A stretch of 64,000 bases of DNA from Acidihalobacter prosperus. Lineage in GTDB: Bacteria > Pseudomonadota > Gammaproteobacteria > DSM-5130 > Acidihalobacteraceae. The DNA is taken from positions 809,501 through 873,500 of the forward strand of contig NZ_JQSG02000006.1 in assembly GCF_000754095.2 (NCBI RefSeq), in the 5' to 3' direction. Position 1 is the stretch's first letter. The number at the start of each line of letters is the position of its first letter. This document shows, piece by piece, positions 8,328-20,111 of this stretch. The notes beneath the pieces are model-generated. The model saw only the letters and a program-made list of their open reading frames with translations. It searched no databases and had not been told where the DNA came from. Made by a program: the position numbers and the translations under genes.

Positions 8328-9783
8328 GCCGCACCTCCGAACACCTCGATGCCGCGGAAGCGGCAGGCCGGGGAGGCGTGACCGACGCCGATGCTCTGAT
8401 TGGGTTCGCCCTTGCCGCAGTTGCCGAGGCCGAGCACCTGGAAGGTATCGGCGCTGCCGACGCCGTCGAGGCTGTGCCAGAACGGCAGGGTGCGGCCGCG
8501 ATAGTTGGGATTGCGCACCAGCCCCTGCAGCTCGCCGTCCTCGATCAGCCGGCCCCACTCGCAGCCGAACTGGAATTTCTCGCGGCGCTGGTCGATGGAC
8601 CAGGAGCGGTTCTGGCCGAGCAGCACGCCGTGTTCGACGCCGCCGATCAGCTCGCCCAGCGACTGCTCGCCGGGGGCGATGTTGAGGTTGGCCATGCGGT
8701 CGATGGGCGGTCGCAGGGCGCTGGTCGCGCGCGTGCAGGCGACCGGCTCCAGCCCGGCGCGCGCCGCCGAGCGGGCGCCGCCCAGGGGGCGTTCCAGCAG
8801 GCCGCCGCGGATCAGGTGGGTGCGGCGCGCCGGCAGGCCCTCGTCGTCGCAGGCGTAGCTCGCGAACTCGCCCTGCTCGTCCGGGGCGAACAGTACGTTG
8901 AGCTGCGGCGAGCCGTACTGCAGGGTGCCGAAGTCCTCGGGGCGGACGAAGCTCCAGCCGGCGTAGTTGCGCTCGTCGCCGAGGATGCGGTCGAGCTCCA
9001 GCGGATGGCCGATGCTCTCGTGGATCTGCAGGGTCATCTGCTCGGGCAGCAGGATCAGGTCGCGGGTGCCGGTGGGGCACTCGGGTGCGTCCAGCAGCGC
9101 GAGCGCGTCGCGCGACAGGGCCGCCGCGCGTTCGCGGGTGAAGTCGAGCGCGGCCAGCTGTTCCGGCGTGGCCGGTCCCTGGAAGCTGTGTTCGTGGCTG
9201 CGCCACTGGCTGCCGTCCGCGCCGACCGCCACCGCCCGCAGGCCGGCCTGGCACAGCCGCCAGATCTGTCGCTGCTCGCGCCCGGACTGGTCGAGTAGCA
9301 CGCGCTCGCGGCGCGTGGTTTCGAGCAGCGCGATGCGGCTGTGGATGCGGTCGTCGATGGCCATGGCGATCTCGAGGTCGTGCAGCCATTCGATGCGTTC
9401 GGCGAGCGTCATGTCGACGTGGTCCGCCCAGGGCTCGACGAAGGCCGGCACGGGGTCCGTGGCGTCCGCGGGCAGGCCGGCACCGAGGCGGCGCGCCGGC
9501 AGCACGGCGGCCATGCGGCGCGCCCGTTCGACCGCCTGCGCCAGGCCGTCGGCGCTAAGGTCGGTGGTCGCGCCGTAGCCGAGCGCGCCCTGTTCTTCGA
9601 CGGTGATCAGTACGGCGCGGCGCGCGCTGCGTTCGGGCGGCTGCAGCACGCCGCGGCGTACCAGGCAACCGAGGGTGTCGGTCTGTTCCACCAGGATGCG
9701 CCAGCGCGCGGTGCCGGCGAGCAGGTCGCGGGCGCGGCGGGCGATCGCCTCCAGGTCGTTGCCGTAACGGGTTTGCGGGGTGT

Positions 9784-9787
<4 letters not shown>
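8324..9787 (-). CDS. tldD: TldD family zinc metallopeptidase, catalytic subunit
   Basis: TldD-type metallopeptidase of 487 residues. The catalytic HExxxH is present as HESIGH at about residues 256-261. The conserved C-terminal metal-ligand cysteine is in GNCGKG (cysteine 457). Start is a GTG at 9787 that overlaps the upstream ATPase stop in a GTGA quartet, so expression is coupled to the ABC importer. With TldE it should form a chamber that admits only unfolded or small peptides. The usual housekeeping tldD is a stand-alone gene; here the pair is embedded between dppF-like and binding-protein genes, which suggests a specialised paralogue. Confidence 0.92.
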
Positions 9788-11734
<1,947 letters not shown>

Positions 11735-11738
<4 letters not shown>

Positions 11739-12649
11739 GCGCGTCCCTCCAGTCGGGTGAGCAGGCCCTGCCCGATGAAGTTCATCGCCAGGATGGCGCC
11801 GAAGATCAGGAGGCCGGGAAACAGGATCAGCCACCAGTCGTTGAGGAATACCTGCTGCACGCCCTCGTTGAGCAGCCCGCCCCAGGAGGCGCGCGGCGGC
11901 TGGATGCCGAGGCCGAGGAAGGACAGCCCGGCGAGGCCGAGGATGACGTCGGCGACCATGAAGGTGGTGTTCACGATCAGGATCGGCAGCATCGCGCGCA
12001 GCAGGTGCACGCGGGCGATGTAGAAGGTGCCGGCGCCGAACTGGCGCGCGGCCTGGACGTAGTCGCGCTCGCGATAGGCCAGAGCCTCGTTGCGCACGAT
12101 GCGCGCCAGCCCGGGCCAGGAAACCAGGCCGAGGAGCAGCGTCAGGCTGACCACGTCGAGCGGGATGATCGCGGCGAAGAAGATCATCAGCACCAGCGTG
12201 GGCAGGGCGAGCAGGGCGTCGAGCAGACGCATCAGCGCCTTGTCCAGCCAGCTCGGGCCGAGCGCCGAGAGCATGCCGTAGGCGATGCCGGCGAGCATGG
12301 CGACCAGCGAGCCGAGCACGCCCACGGTGAGGCTGGAACGTCCGCCCGCCATGGCGCGCGCGAGCATGTCTCGGCCGAGGTTGTCGGTGCCGAAGGGGAA
12401 GGCGAGCGAGGGTGGCGAGAGGATGTGCATGGCGTGGATGGTGAACGGGTTCGCGGTGTAGATCAGCGGACCCAGGAAGCTGAACGCCAGCAGCGCCCCG
12501 AACAGGGCGATGCCGGTCCAGGTCATCGGGTGGTGGTAGCGCGCGAGGGCGTCGCGCAGGCCGGCGGGCAGGTGCTCGCCGAGGCGCGGCCAGAGGCCGC
12601 GCACGGCGGCGGACGACCGGGTTTCGGGGGATGACACTTGACTACTCAT
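11735..12649 (-). CDS. Oligopeptide ABC importer permease (DppC type)
   Basis: Inner-membrane permease of 304 residues. An N-terminal cytoplasmic segment is followed by about six transmembrane helices. The EAA-type loop that contacts the ATPases reads EALAYRERDYVQAARQFGAG. The FGTDNLGRDMLARAMAGGRSSL segment is a DppC/OppC family hallmark. It overlaps the upstream DppB-type gene (start 12649 against stop 12642) and the downstream ATPase gene, so all four transporter genes are translationally linked. Confidence 0.95.
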
Positions 12650-13592
12650 AGCGGACTCGGACGTCGAGGATGCTGTTGGCCAGATCCGCGATCAGGTTGC
12701 CGAAGATGGTCAGCAGTCCGATCAGCAGGACGATGGCGGTGAGGGTGGGGTAATCCTGGTTGAGCGCCGACTGCCACAGCAGCCAGCCGAGGCCGGGATA
12801 GTTGAACACGCTTTCCGTGAGCACGCCGCCGACGAAGATGTAGGGCAGCATCATGCCGATCACGGTTACCAGCGGGCGCACGGCGTTGCGCAGCACGTGG
12901 CCGATGGCGATGCGCAGCGGCGGCAGGCCGCGCGAGCGCGCGGTGCGCACGTAGTCCAGGCGGTATTCGTTGCGCGTGGAGTGGCCGAAGTAGCGCGACA
13001 GGCCGGCGGTCAGCGGCAGCGCCAGCGCGGTGCCCGGCAGGATCATGTGGCGCAGGTAGACCAGCGTGCCGCCGCTGCCGTCGCTGGCGGTGATGCCGCC
13101 GGAGGGCAGCCAGCCGAGGTCGATGGCGAAGATCAGGATCAGCATGCCGCCGACGAAGAAGATCGGCATGGCGTAGAAGGTGAGCTGGAAGGCGCCGATC
13201 AGGCGTCCGGCCGCGCGGCGTTCCAGCGCGCCCTGCAGCATGCCGAGCAGCACCGACAGCAGGATCGCGATCAGGGTTGCCGAGGCGTACAGCAGCAGAG
13301 TGTTGCGCAGGTAGCTGCCGAGCAGCGAGGACACCGGGGCGTGCTGGGTGAAGGAATAGCCGAGGTTGCCCTCGAACAGATGCCCCCACCAGGTCAGGTA
13401 TTGCACGTACAGCGGCTTGTCCAGGCCCATCTGGTGGTTCAGCGCGGCCACCGCGGCGGGCGAGGAGCGCATGCCCAGGATGCTGTAGGCGGGGCCGCCG
13501 GGCGTGGCGTGGATCATGAAGAACACCAGGGTGACGAGAATCACGATCGAGGTCACCGAGGTGCCCAGACGTCTTGCGATCAGGCTCCACAT
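12642..13592 (-). CDS. Oligopeptide ABC importer permease (DppB type)
   Basis: Inner-membrane permease of 316 residues. It has the DppB/OppB N-terminus (a first helix, then FFMIHATPGGP), about six helices and the cytoplasmic loop EYRLDYVRTARSRGLPPLRIAIGHVLRNA. An AGGAG site lies 7 bases upstream of the ATG, and the gene begins 10 bases after the preceding binding-protein stop. It forms the translocation pore with the DppC-type subunit. Confidence 0.95.
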   Translation of the reverse strand: MWSLIARRLGTSVTSIVILVTLVFFMIHATPGGPAYSILGMRSSPAAVAALNHQMGLDKPLYVQYLTWWGHLFEGNLGYSFTQHAPVSSLLGSYLRNTLLLYASATLIAILLSVLLGMLQGALERRAAGRLIGAFQLTFYAMPIFFVGGMLILIFAIDLGWLPSGGITASDGSGGTLVYLRHMILPGTALALPLTAGLSRYFGHSTRNEYRLDYVRTARSRGLPPLRIAIGHVLRNAVRPLVTVIGMMLPYIFVGGVLTESVFNYPGLGWLLWQSALNQDYPTLTAIVLLIGLLTIFGNLIADLANSILDVRVRYE

Positions 13593-13602
13593 GGTCGTGC
13601 TC

Positions 13603-15249
13603 CTACTTCGCCGAAACCCAGAGATACTGCGGATTGAAGCCGCCGAGCGGGGTGAACGCCTTGTCTATGCCGTGGATGTTGCGTGCGTATTTGACGAGCT
13701 TGTAGGAGTAGGGCAGGAAGATCACCGGCTGGGTCTTGATCATGTAGTCCTGGAAGGCGTAGAGCGGCGCCAACCCCGATTTCCTGGTGACCTCGTCGAT
13801 CAGCTTGTCCAGCTTGGGATCGCTGTAGTGATAGTTGTTCAGCGCTCCGCCGGTCTGGAAGATGGTGCCGGCGCTGGGGTAGGTGGACAGACTCCAGCCC
13901 AGGTAGACCGCCTGCCACTGCTTGTTGCTGGGCTCGGTATATTCGGCGATGACGCTGTTGAAGGGTTTTTCGCGCAGGCGCAGCTTGATGCCGACCTGCG
14001 CAAGCATGCCGGCGATCAGGGTCGGGCCGCGGGTACGGCCAGCCTGCACGTATAGGGTGAAGGCGAGCTTGTGGCCGTCCTTCTCGCGGATTCCGCCGGG
14101 GCCGCGCTTCCAGCCGGCCTCGTCGAGCAGCCGGTCGGCGAGCGCGGGGTCGTAGACCTTGGAGTCCAGCATCTTGCGCGCGTGGGGCGAGAGGAAGGTG
14201 GGCGGATCGACCGGCACCGGGCCGTAGTCGCGCTGACCCATGCCGAAATCTTCCAGCTTGACCAGCAGCGGCTGGTCGATGGCATGCATCATGGCCTGAC
14301 GCACGCGCACGTCGTGGATGAAGGTGAGATTCGGGTTGGAATAATTGAAGCCCATGTAGTTGAAGCCCCACAACCCCTTGATCTCATAGGTGCCGAGGGC
14401 GGCGAGCTGGGCGCGGGCCGGATACAGCGAGCGCGGCAGGGTACCGATCTGGATGGCGCCGGTGCGCAGCGCGGCGAATACGGCCTGCGGGGTGTTCAGG
14501 AAGCGCAGCACCAGACGGTCGATGTAGGGCGGGTTGGGGCCGGTGTATTTGGGGTTGGGCACGAAGCTGACGTAGCGTCCCTGCACGAAGGACTGCAGCT
14601 TGAACGGCCCATCGACGACCTGGAAGAAGCTCGGGTCGACCATGTGGTTGAACATGGTCTTGACGCTGTAGTGTTCCCAGGTCTGCTTGGGTAAGGGCAT
14701 GAGCAGGCCGAGACCGTCGAGCTCGAACCAGTCCGCATTGACCGGGCGCTTGAGGGTGATGCGGAAGCGATAGGGTCCGAGCACCTCGAAGGATTTGACC
14801 AGGGTCGGGATGCCGCCGGTGCCGTAGTTGGGAAACTTCGGCCCGAGTTTTTCGATCATGTGGTAATCGTAGGCCACGTCCTCGGCGGTGACCGGCTGGC
14901 CGTCCGACCAGCGATAGCGCTTGTGCAGCGTGACCGTGTACACGGTCCGGTCGGCCGAGACCTGGATGCCGCTGGCGACGGAGCGCGTGTAGTCGATCTT
15001 GAGGTGCCGGTCGATGTACAGCAGGCCGAGATACATCAGGCCGGCGGCCTGGGCGTTGTACAGCGATGAGGACAGCAGCGGATTGAGACCGTTCACGGCC
15101 GCCGGCGGCGCGACGCCGACGCCGGGGACGGTGACCACCGTGCCGCCGTGCCGGGGCGTGGGGTCTGCCGCATGGGCGTCGTGGCCCGCGAGGGCGGCGA
15201 TCAGAAAGCCCGCCGCGAACAGGGATTCGAGGAGTCGTCGTGAATGCAT
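13603..15249 (-). CDS. Family 5 periplasmic substrate-binding protein
   Basis: SBP_bac_5 protein of 548 residues, exported to the periplasm by a signal peptide (LFAAGFLIAALAGHDAHA, cleavage after AHA). Typical segments are visible: HKRYRWSDGQPVTAEDVAYDY and VRVRQAMMHAIDQPLLV. It sits immediately upstream of the permease genes, the usual position for the cognate binding protein of a Dpp/Opp importer. It is the best candidate for the main partner of this ABC system; three further binding proteins in the block may share it. Confidence 0.93.
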   Translation of the reverse strand: MHSRRLLESLFAAGFLIAALAGHDAHAADPTPRHGGTVVTVPGVGVAPPAAVNGLNPLLSSSLYNAQAAGLMYLGLLYIDRHLKIDYTRSVASGIQVSADRTVYTVTLHKRYRWSDGQPVTAEDVAYDYHMIEKLGPKFPNYGTGGIPTLVKSFEVLGPYRFRITLKRPVNADWFELDGLGLLMPLPKQTWEHYSVKTMFNHMVDPSFFQVVDGPFKLQSFVQGRYVSFVPNPKYTGPNPPYIDRLVLRFLNTPQAVFAALRTGAIQIGTLPRSLYPARAQLAALGTYEIKGLWGFNYMGFNYSNPNLTFIHDVRVRQAMMHAIDQPLLVKLEDFGMGQRDYGPVPVDPPTFLSPHARKMLDSKVYDPALADRLLDEAGWKRGPGGIREKDGHKLAFTLYVQAGRTRGPTLIAGMLAQVGIKLRLREKPFNSVIAEYTEPSNKQWQAVYLGWSLSTYPSAGTIFQTGGALNNYHYSDPKLDKLIDEVTRKSGLAPLYAFQDYMIKTQPVIFLPYSYKLVKYARNIHGIDKAFTPLGGFNPQYLWVSAK

Positions 15250-15323
15250 GGTGAAATGTCCGGCCGCAGAATTCGTTCGAGTCTATGACCGCTCCCGGGG
15301 GGAGTAAACGTCATCGACCTTGA

Positions 15324-15354
15324 CCGCCGGCGCGCGCGAGGCACGCGCCGGCGG
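15324..15354. terminator. GC hairpin after the TonB-dependent receptor gene
   Basis: CCGCCGGCGCG (15324-15334) pairs with CGCGCCGGCGG (15344-15354) around a 9-base loop. It starts 8 bases beyond the receptor stop codon on the minus strand. There is no T tract, so it may only partly stop transcription or protect the receptor mRNA, uncoupling receptor from importer expression. Confidence 0.45.
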
Positions 15355-15361
15355 TATTGCC

Positions 15362-17779
15362 TTAGGAGAACTTCGCCGAAAGCCCCAGACTGATGTAGCG
15401 GGGCATGCCGGGGTAGGCCGCATCATATGGCGTGCCCACGGCAGCGAAGTCGTATTCCTTGTAGATGTTGTAGTAGTGGGTGTAGTACTGCTTGTCGAAC
15501 AGGTTGTCGATGTTCAGGGTGAGCTTGATCTGCTTGAGATAGCTCATGTGCACCGGCAGCTTCTGCGAGGCCTTGAGATCGAAGATCCAGAACCCGCCGA
15601 AGGTGTTGGGCGAGGATACCGTGGCATCCGCCAGCCCGATTCCCTGGTAGGTACGGGTTTCGTTCGGCCCCAGGGTGTAGACGTAGTGCATGCGGCCGGT
15701 GTAGTGCGTCGACAGTTTGACGTAGGTGCCGTTCTTGTCGTACTTGATGCCGAGGTTGCCCGTCCAGGCCGGCACGAAGGGCACGTGGTCGCCGGCGAAG
15801 GCATAGCCGTATTGCCCCTCGAACGGCGTCATCAACGCCCAGAAGCCGTTGACGTAGTGCGCGTCGGTGTACGAGGTATTGGCGGTCAGCTCCACGGCGG
15901 GTGTCAACTTGTAGGCGCCGCTGAGTTCCGCACCCTGCATGCGCTCCTTGCCGACGTTCTCATACTGCGCAGCGCCCGTCGTGTAGTTGATGTAGAAGGA
16001 GAACATGTCCTTCTGTTCCTGCAGGTATGCATCGAAATTGACGTAAGCGCGCGGAGTATCGTAGCGGATGCCGGCCTCGTACATGTTGACGATCTCCGGT
16101 GCCGGTGCGACACCCTGTCCAGTGATGCCTTGTACCAAGTCGTTGACTGGCGAGTAGCGGGCACCCTTGCCGTAACTGGCGTAGGCGATTAGATCCTTAC
16201 GTAGATCGTAGGCGACGCCAAGATAGGGCGTGCCGACGGTGTACCAGCTGTCCAGTTTGACCGCTGGGGCTGTGCCGGTGGCATCGTAAATGCTCCATGG
16301 CTGATAGGCGACGGTATTGACACCCGAGTAGGTATAGCCGGGTTCGATGTGCAGCTTGCCATTCATCAGGGTGATCTTGTCCTGCAGGTAGCCGCTGTAC
16401 ACGCTGCGCAGGTCGTAGGCGCTATTGTCGCCCAGAGAGTTATAACCATTGATCTGCGGCATCTGAAGATTGCCGTAGACATATTGGCTGCCCCAGCCGC
16501 GTTCGCGGACTCCCATCAGGCCAAGCTTGATCGCATTGTGCGGCAGCAGCAGCAAGGTCGATCCCTTGAGGCCGAAGGTGTTGTTGGCGTTGTTGCCCAC
16601 GACGGCGGCTTCGCCGGCCTGTGCCGTGCCGAAGACGGCAGCCGGGTTGTAGGTGAAGTGGTTCGGGTTGTAGATGCCGGTACCCGGTCCCATGGGACCA
16701 TAACCAAAATAGGGTGCCTGAAAATTGACCTGATACGGGTAGGACAGCGTGATGTACTTCGGGTTGGTCCAGGAATTGAAATACCCGGTCCGGTAGATAT
16801 CGAAGATGTCACCCTTGAACATCAGATGGGGATTGATATAGGTGCGGTCGCCGAGAATCATCGCGTAGTATTTGTTGATCTGCTCGGAGAAGGTATCGGA
16901 GGCCGGCGGGTTGTAAAGCTGGCCGTATTCCTGCAGCCAGGCCGTCGGCGTCGGCGCGGTCTGCACCACCGAACGTCCCCGGCTCGCCAGCATCACCGCC
17001 GAGAGCTGCGACATGCCCTCGTCATAGGGCTTGAGCGCGCTGAGCATGAAGTTGTCGTAGGTGGAGGGCGTGTGCTGGATATAGCCGTCGCTGCTGGTGT
17101 GAGCGTAGTAGAGCAGCGCCCTGGCGGCATCGGGGCCGCTGCCCATGGAGCCGGTGTTGAGATCGGTCGAGAGTTCGTTGGTGCCGAAGGAGCCGATCTT
17201 GGTGGCGAATTCCGCATACGGCTTGCGCGTCGGCTTGCGGGTGGTGTAGGCGATGGTGCCGCCGACGGTCGCAAAACCTTCTCGGCTGGGCGGCGCAACC
17301 CCGGGGTAGATGTTGATCGAGTCCAGTTCCCCGTGCGTAATCACGTTGCCGACATTGAAGCTCAGGAACGAGCCTTGGCCGCCGTAGAGGATGTCCTGCA
17401 ATGGCACGCCGTCCAGCGTCTGCGCGAGCTGGCTCATGCGCACGCCACGCACCACGAGCACCGGCGTGTTGGGCCCGATATTCTGCTGATATTCGTTGAC
17501 GGACGGGGTTTCGTTCAGCAGCGAATAAATCGAGCTTGAATTGCTCGCATGCTTGATGCTGTCCTGCGGCACCGAATTGACCACCGACGGAATATTGCGC
17601 TCGGCGGCAATGAGTTTTTCGTATTCCTTGGTGACCTTTTTAATCTTGATGGGCTTTGTGTCGGCGCTTGTGGTTTTCCCGGTGTCGGTCGAATCTGCGG
17701 CATGTGCATGGCCCGGCAGCATGATGCCCAGCGCACCCAGCAGGGCTATCGCCGATGCGTGAGAGGAAATGGATTTCAT
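15362..17779 (-). CDS. TonB-dependent outer-membrane receptor
   Basis: Outer-membrane receptor of 805 residues. A signal peptide (cleavage near AHA-A, residue 27) is followed by a candidate TonB box (PIKIKKV, about 42-48). A plug domain (TPVLVVRGVRMSQLAQTLDGVPLQD) and a long beta-barrel end in KFS rather than the usual terminal aromatic residue. No FecA-like signalling extension is seen. It lies between tonB (upstream) and the binding protein/ABC importer (downstream) on the same strand, so it probably feeds that importer. Ligand unknown; the gene setting argues for a peptide-like or metal-chelate compound. Confidence 0.92.
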   Translation of the reverse strand: MKSISSHASAIALLGALGIMLPGHAHAADSTDTGKTTSADTKPIKIKKVTKEYEKLIAAERNIPSVVNSVPQDSIKHASNSSSIYSLLNETPSVNEYQQNIGPNTPVLVVRGVRMSQLAQTLDGVPLQDILYGGQGSFLSFNVGNVITHGELDSINIYPGVAPPSREGFATVGGTIAYTTRKPTRKPYAEFATKIGSFGTNELSTDLNTGSMGSGPDAARALLYYAHTSSDGYIQHTPSTYDNFMLSALKPYDEGMSQLSAVMLASRGRSVVQTAPTPTAWLQEYGQLYNPPASDTFSEQINKYYAMILGDRTYINPHLMFKGDIFDIYRTGYFNSWTNPKYITLSYPYQVNFQAPYFGYGPMGPGTGIYNPNHFTYNPAAVFGTAQAGEAAVVGNNANNTFGLKGSTLLLLPHNAIKLGLMGVRERGWGSQYVYGNLQMPQINGYNSLGDNSAYDLRSVYSGYLQDKITLMNGKLHIEPGYTYSGVNTVAYQPWSIYDATGTAPAVKLDSWYTVGTPYLGVAYDLRKDLIAYASYGKGARYSPVNDLVQGITGQGVAPAPEIVNMYEAGIRYDTPRAYVNFDAYLQEQKDMFSFYINYTTGAAQYENVGKERMQGAELSGAYKLTPAVELTANTSYTDAHYVNGFWALMTPFEGQYGYAFAGDHVPFVPAWTGNLGIKYDKNGTYVKLSTHYTGRMHYVYTLGPNETRTYQGIGLADATVSSPNTFGGFWIFDLKASQKLPVHMSYLKQIKLTLNIDNLFDKQYYTHYYNIYKEYDFAAVGTPYDAAYPGMPRYISLGLSAKFS

Positions 17780-17824
17780 CTGTTTTTTTCACCTCATGTA
17801 TGAATCATCGCGGTTACCCCCGTT

Positions 17825-17840
17825 TTTATTTGAAACGCCT
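17825..17840 (-). promoter_or_regulatory. Conserved 16-base element upstream of receptor gene (copy 1)
   Basis: The plus-strand sequence TTTATTTGAAACGCCT lies 46 bases upstream of the receptor start. A near copy (14 of 16 identical) lies 66 bases upstream of the second receptor at 26943-26958. Conservation in two otherwise different leaders suggests a shared promoter or regulator element; its identity is inferred. Confidence 0.35.
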
Positions 17841-17934
17841 GCCCGGCTTTGTGTTTCATCCTCAATGCGTCGGTTGGTTTTGCACCGATCTTTTAGAGGG
17901 TGTGTCAAACCATTCAGAAGGGATCTCCGTATTG

Positions 17935-17951
17935 GCCGGGCTTCGCCCGGC
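17935..17951 (-). terminator. Small hairpin after tonB
   Basis: GCCGGGC and GCCCGGC form a 7-pair stem with a TTC loop, about 20 bases past the tonB stop on the minus strand. No T run follows, so it is a weak terminator candidate. Confidence 0.3.
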
Positions 17952-17969
17952 TGTGCCAGCCATCCTCTG

Positions 17970-18770
17970 TCAGCCGCTGGCGTTGACTTGCACGACGACC
18001 TCGAAGGTACGGTGTGCTTTGCCGAAGGCCTTGGGGAACGGTGGGTAGCTGAGCTGTCCGACGGTCTTGAGCGCGTCGTGGCGGATGAGGGGATTGGCGC
18101 CGCCGGAGATGATGTGCACGTCCTGCGCGGCGCCGCCCTGGGGGCCGAGCACGAAGCGCACCCGCACGCTGCCGGACAGGCCGAGCTGGCGCACCATCTC
18201 GCCGACCTGCACGTTGTTCTGGATCAGCACGTGCAGGGCCTGGCTGTAGGCGGCGATCGCCGACGGGCTGGGCCCGGACACGGGCGCCACCTTCGGTGCC
18301 GGCAGCGGCGACTTGACCGCCTGCGGCGCCGGGTGCGGCACCACGTGCGGATGCGGCGCGGGCTTGGGCTTGGGCACCGGCTTGGGTTTGTGATGCACGA
18401 TCGGCTTGGGCCTGTGATGCACCGGCCGCGGCTTGTGGATCACGTGATGCACGGGCTTGGGCTTGTGGTGCACCACCGGCTTGGGCTTGGGCTTCTTCGG
18501 GATCACGATCTGCGGCTTGGGGATCGGCGGCGGCGGCACGATCCTGGGCTGCACCACCGGCTGCGGCGGCGGAGGCGGCGGCAGCTTGACGAACTGCACC
18601 GTGGTCACCTGCTGCGGCTTCGCCGGCGGCGGCGGCGCCGGCGCGTGGTGCCACGGCCACAGCAGCAGCACCGCGATCAGCACCTCGAACGCGAGCGCCA
18701 GCACGAACGCCCGCGGCAGGCCCAGCCGCGGCGGCGACCACGGCCCGAGCGACGGCGCCAGCGCGCTCAT
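17970..18770 (-). CDS. tonB: TonB energy-transducing protein with His/Pro-rich linker
   Basis: TonB protein of 266 residues. It has an N-terminal membrane anchor (about 22-42), a long Pro-Lys periplasmic linker and a C-terminal TonB domain ending in FGKAHRTFEVVVQVNASG. The linker (about residues 55-165) is unusually rich in histidine, with repeated HH pairs inside KPKP-type repeats (PVVHHKPKPVHH, PVHHRPKPIVHH). It transmits ExbB/ExbD proton-motive energy to outer-membrane receptors. The start overlaps the exbD stop (ATGA at 18767-18770), so exbB-exbD-tonB form one unit dedicated to the neighbouring receptors. Confidence 0.93.
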   Translation of the reverse strand: MSALAPSLGPWSPPRLGLPRAFVLALAFEVLIAVLLLWPWHHAPAPPPPAKPQQVTTVQFVKLPPPPPPQPVVQPRIVPPPPIPKPQIVIPKKPKPKPVVHHKPKPVHHVIHKPRPVHHRPKPIVHHKPKPVPKPKPAPHPHVVPHPAPQAVKSPLPAPKVAPVSGPSPSAIAAYSQALHVLIQNNVQVGEMVRQLGLSGSVRVRFVLGPQGGAAQDVHIISGGANPLIRHDALKTVGQLSYPPFPKAFGKAHRTFEVVVQVNASG

Positions 18771-19231
18771 GGCGCCGCGCTACCCGTCGGCGGCGCGGCG
18801 GCCGGGGCGGTCTTGCCGGCGCCCGCCGGAGATCCCGCGCGCGTGGCCAGGCCGATCTTGCTGATCCCGAGCTCGCGCACCGCGTTCATCACCCCGGTCA
18901 GCTCCTTCACCGTGGCCTTGCCGTCGCTGGCGATGATCACGCTCACCGTGGCCTTGTCCTTGAGCGCCGACAGCGCCTGCTTGAGCGCGTCCAGGGTCAC
19001 CGTGTGGTCCTGGTAGCGCACCGCGCCCTTGTCGGTCACGCCGACGATCACGCTCTTGTGCGGCAGCTTGGTCGCCGTGCTCGCGCTCGGCAGGTGCAGC
19101 TTCACCCCGGTGTTGGGGATCATGTGCAGCACCATCAGCACGAAGAACACCAGCAGGAACATCATGATGTCGATCATCGGGATGATGTTCAGCCGCGGTT
19201 CCTGATGCTCGAAGTAGCGGGAGCGATCCAT
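18767..19231 (-). CDS. exbD: ExbD proton-channel subunit
   Basis: ExbD/TolR family protein of 154 residues. A short cytoplasmic N-terminus is followed by a single transmembrane helix with the proton-carrying aspartate in IPMIDIMMFLLVFFVLMVL, then a periplasmic domain. A Gly/Ala/Pro-rich C-terminal tail extends beyond the usual length of the domain. It works with ExbB to energise TonB. The gene lies one base after exbB on the same strand. Confidence 0.94.
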   Translation of the reverse strand: MDRSRYFEHQEPRLNIIPMIDIMMFLLVFFVLMVLHMIPNTGVKLHLPSASTATKLPHKSVIVGVTDKGAVRYQDHTVTLDALKQALSALKDKATVSVIIASDGKATVKELTGVMNAVRELGISKIGLATRAGSPAGAGKTAPAAAPPTGSAAP

Positions 19232-19232
19232 C

Positions 19233-19940
19233 TCACACGCCCTCGGCCTTGCGCGTGTCGCCCAGCCCCAGGTGCGCGCCCAGCGCGCTGCGCGTCTCGA
19301 AGTGTTCCGCGCCGGCCTCGCCGTGCGCCTTGACGCCCTCGCCGTGCAGGCGGTTGATCAGCAGCAGGCGGATCAGGTCGAGCTGGTGCATCGCAAGACG
19401 CAGGCGCTTGTTCAGCAGGTTCAGGAACAGCACCGAGATGATCGCGATGAAAAGACCCATCCCGGTCGACACCAGCGCGTCGGCGATGCCCCCGGTGGCC
19501 TTGACCGCAGCCCCGGAGCTGCCCAGCACGTTGAAGGTGTCGATCATGCCGATGATGGTGCCGAACAGGCCCAGCAGCGGACCTAAGGTCGCCGCCGTGT
19601 CCAGCAGCCACAGGTACTGGTCCAGCCGCGGCATCGACCACAGCACTTCCTCGTCGAGGTGCTGCGACAGTGCGTCCGGCGTCTCGGCCTTGGACGCCAC
19701 CGCCTGCAGGATCAGGCGCCCCTGCAGGGTGTGCGAATAATCCTCGCCCAGCGCCTTGAGACCGCGCACGTCGCGGTAGCCCAGCGCCTTGAGCGATTCC
19801 TCCACCCGACCGCCCGCACCCAGCACCCGGTAGTAAAACCACAGCCGGTCAAAAATCACCGCCACCGCCACCAGCAACAGCAGCGCCATGATGATCGGCA
19901 AACCGCCCGACAGCTTGATCAGATGCGTGATGAATTCCAT
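19233..19940 (-). CDS. exbB: ExbB proton-channel subunit
   Basis: ExbB/TolQ/MotA family inner-membrane protein of 235 residues. It has one N-terminal helix, a large cytoplasmic loop and the paired helices LLDTAATLGPLLGLFGTIIGMIDTF and ISTGMGLFIA-type region characteristic of the family. An AGGAG site lies 7 bases before the ATG at 19940. It is the first gene of the exbB-exbD-tonB-receptor run and follows a 374-base regulatory gap, so it probably has its own promoter. Confidence 0.94.
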   Translation of the reverse strand: MEFITHLIKLSGGLPIIMALLLLVAVAVIFDRLWFYYRVLGAGGRVEESLKALGYRDVRGLKALGEDYSHTLQGRLILQAVASKAETPDALSQHLDEEVLWSMPRLDQYLWLLDTAATLGPLLGLFGTIIGMIDTFNVLGSSGAAVKATGGIADALVSTGMGLFIAIISVLFLNLLNKRLRLAMHQLDLIRLLLINRLHGEGVKAHGEAGAEHFETRSALGAHLGLGDTRKAEGV

Positions 19941-20111
19941 GGCAACTCCTGTAATTGAATTTGATTAAATCGCATTTCCGGATATTGGCCGGAGCGATAT
20001 ATCCGGCTCGGCGGCCAGATAGTTGCGGATTCGCAAAGCATCGATCGTGCCAGCTTATGAGAGAACGGCGCGCGCGTTTGCCGTGACGGGGTTGTGAACG
20101 TTTTTTGAATG

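Noticed and set aside
5317-8334. A very long minus-strand open frame across tldE and the binding protein
   Set aside because: Only the part from 6954 down is the binding protein; the upstream extension is an accidental open frame in the high-GC tldE gene, with Arg/Pro/Ala-rich, non-family sequence. The two real genes have their own ribosome sites and conserved N-termini.
5266-8381. Long plus-strand frames opposite the binding protein and tldE genes
   Set aside because: Shadow frames of real minus-strand genes, low complexity, no ribosome sites or family features.
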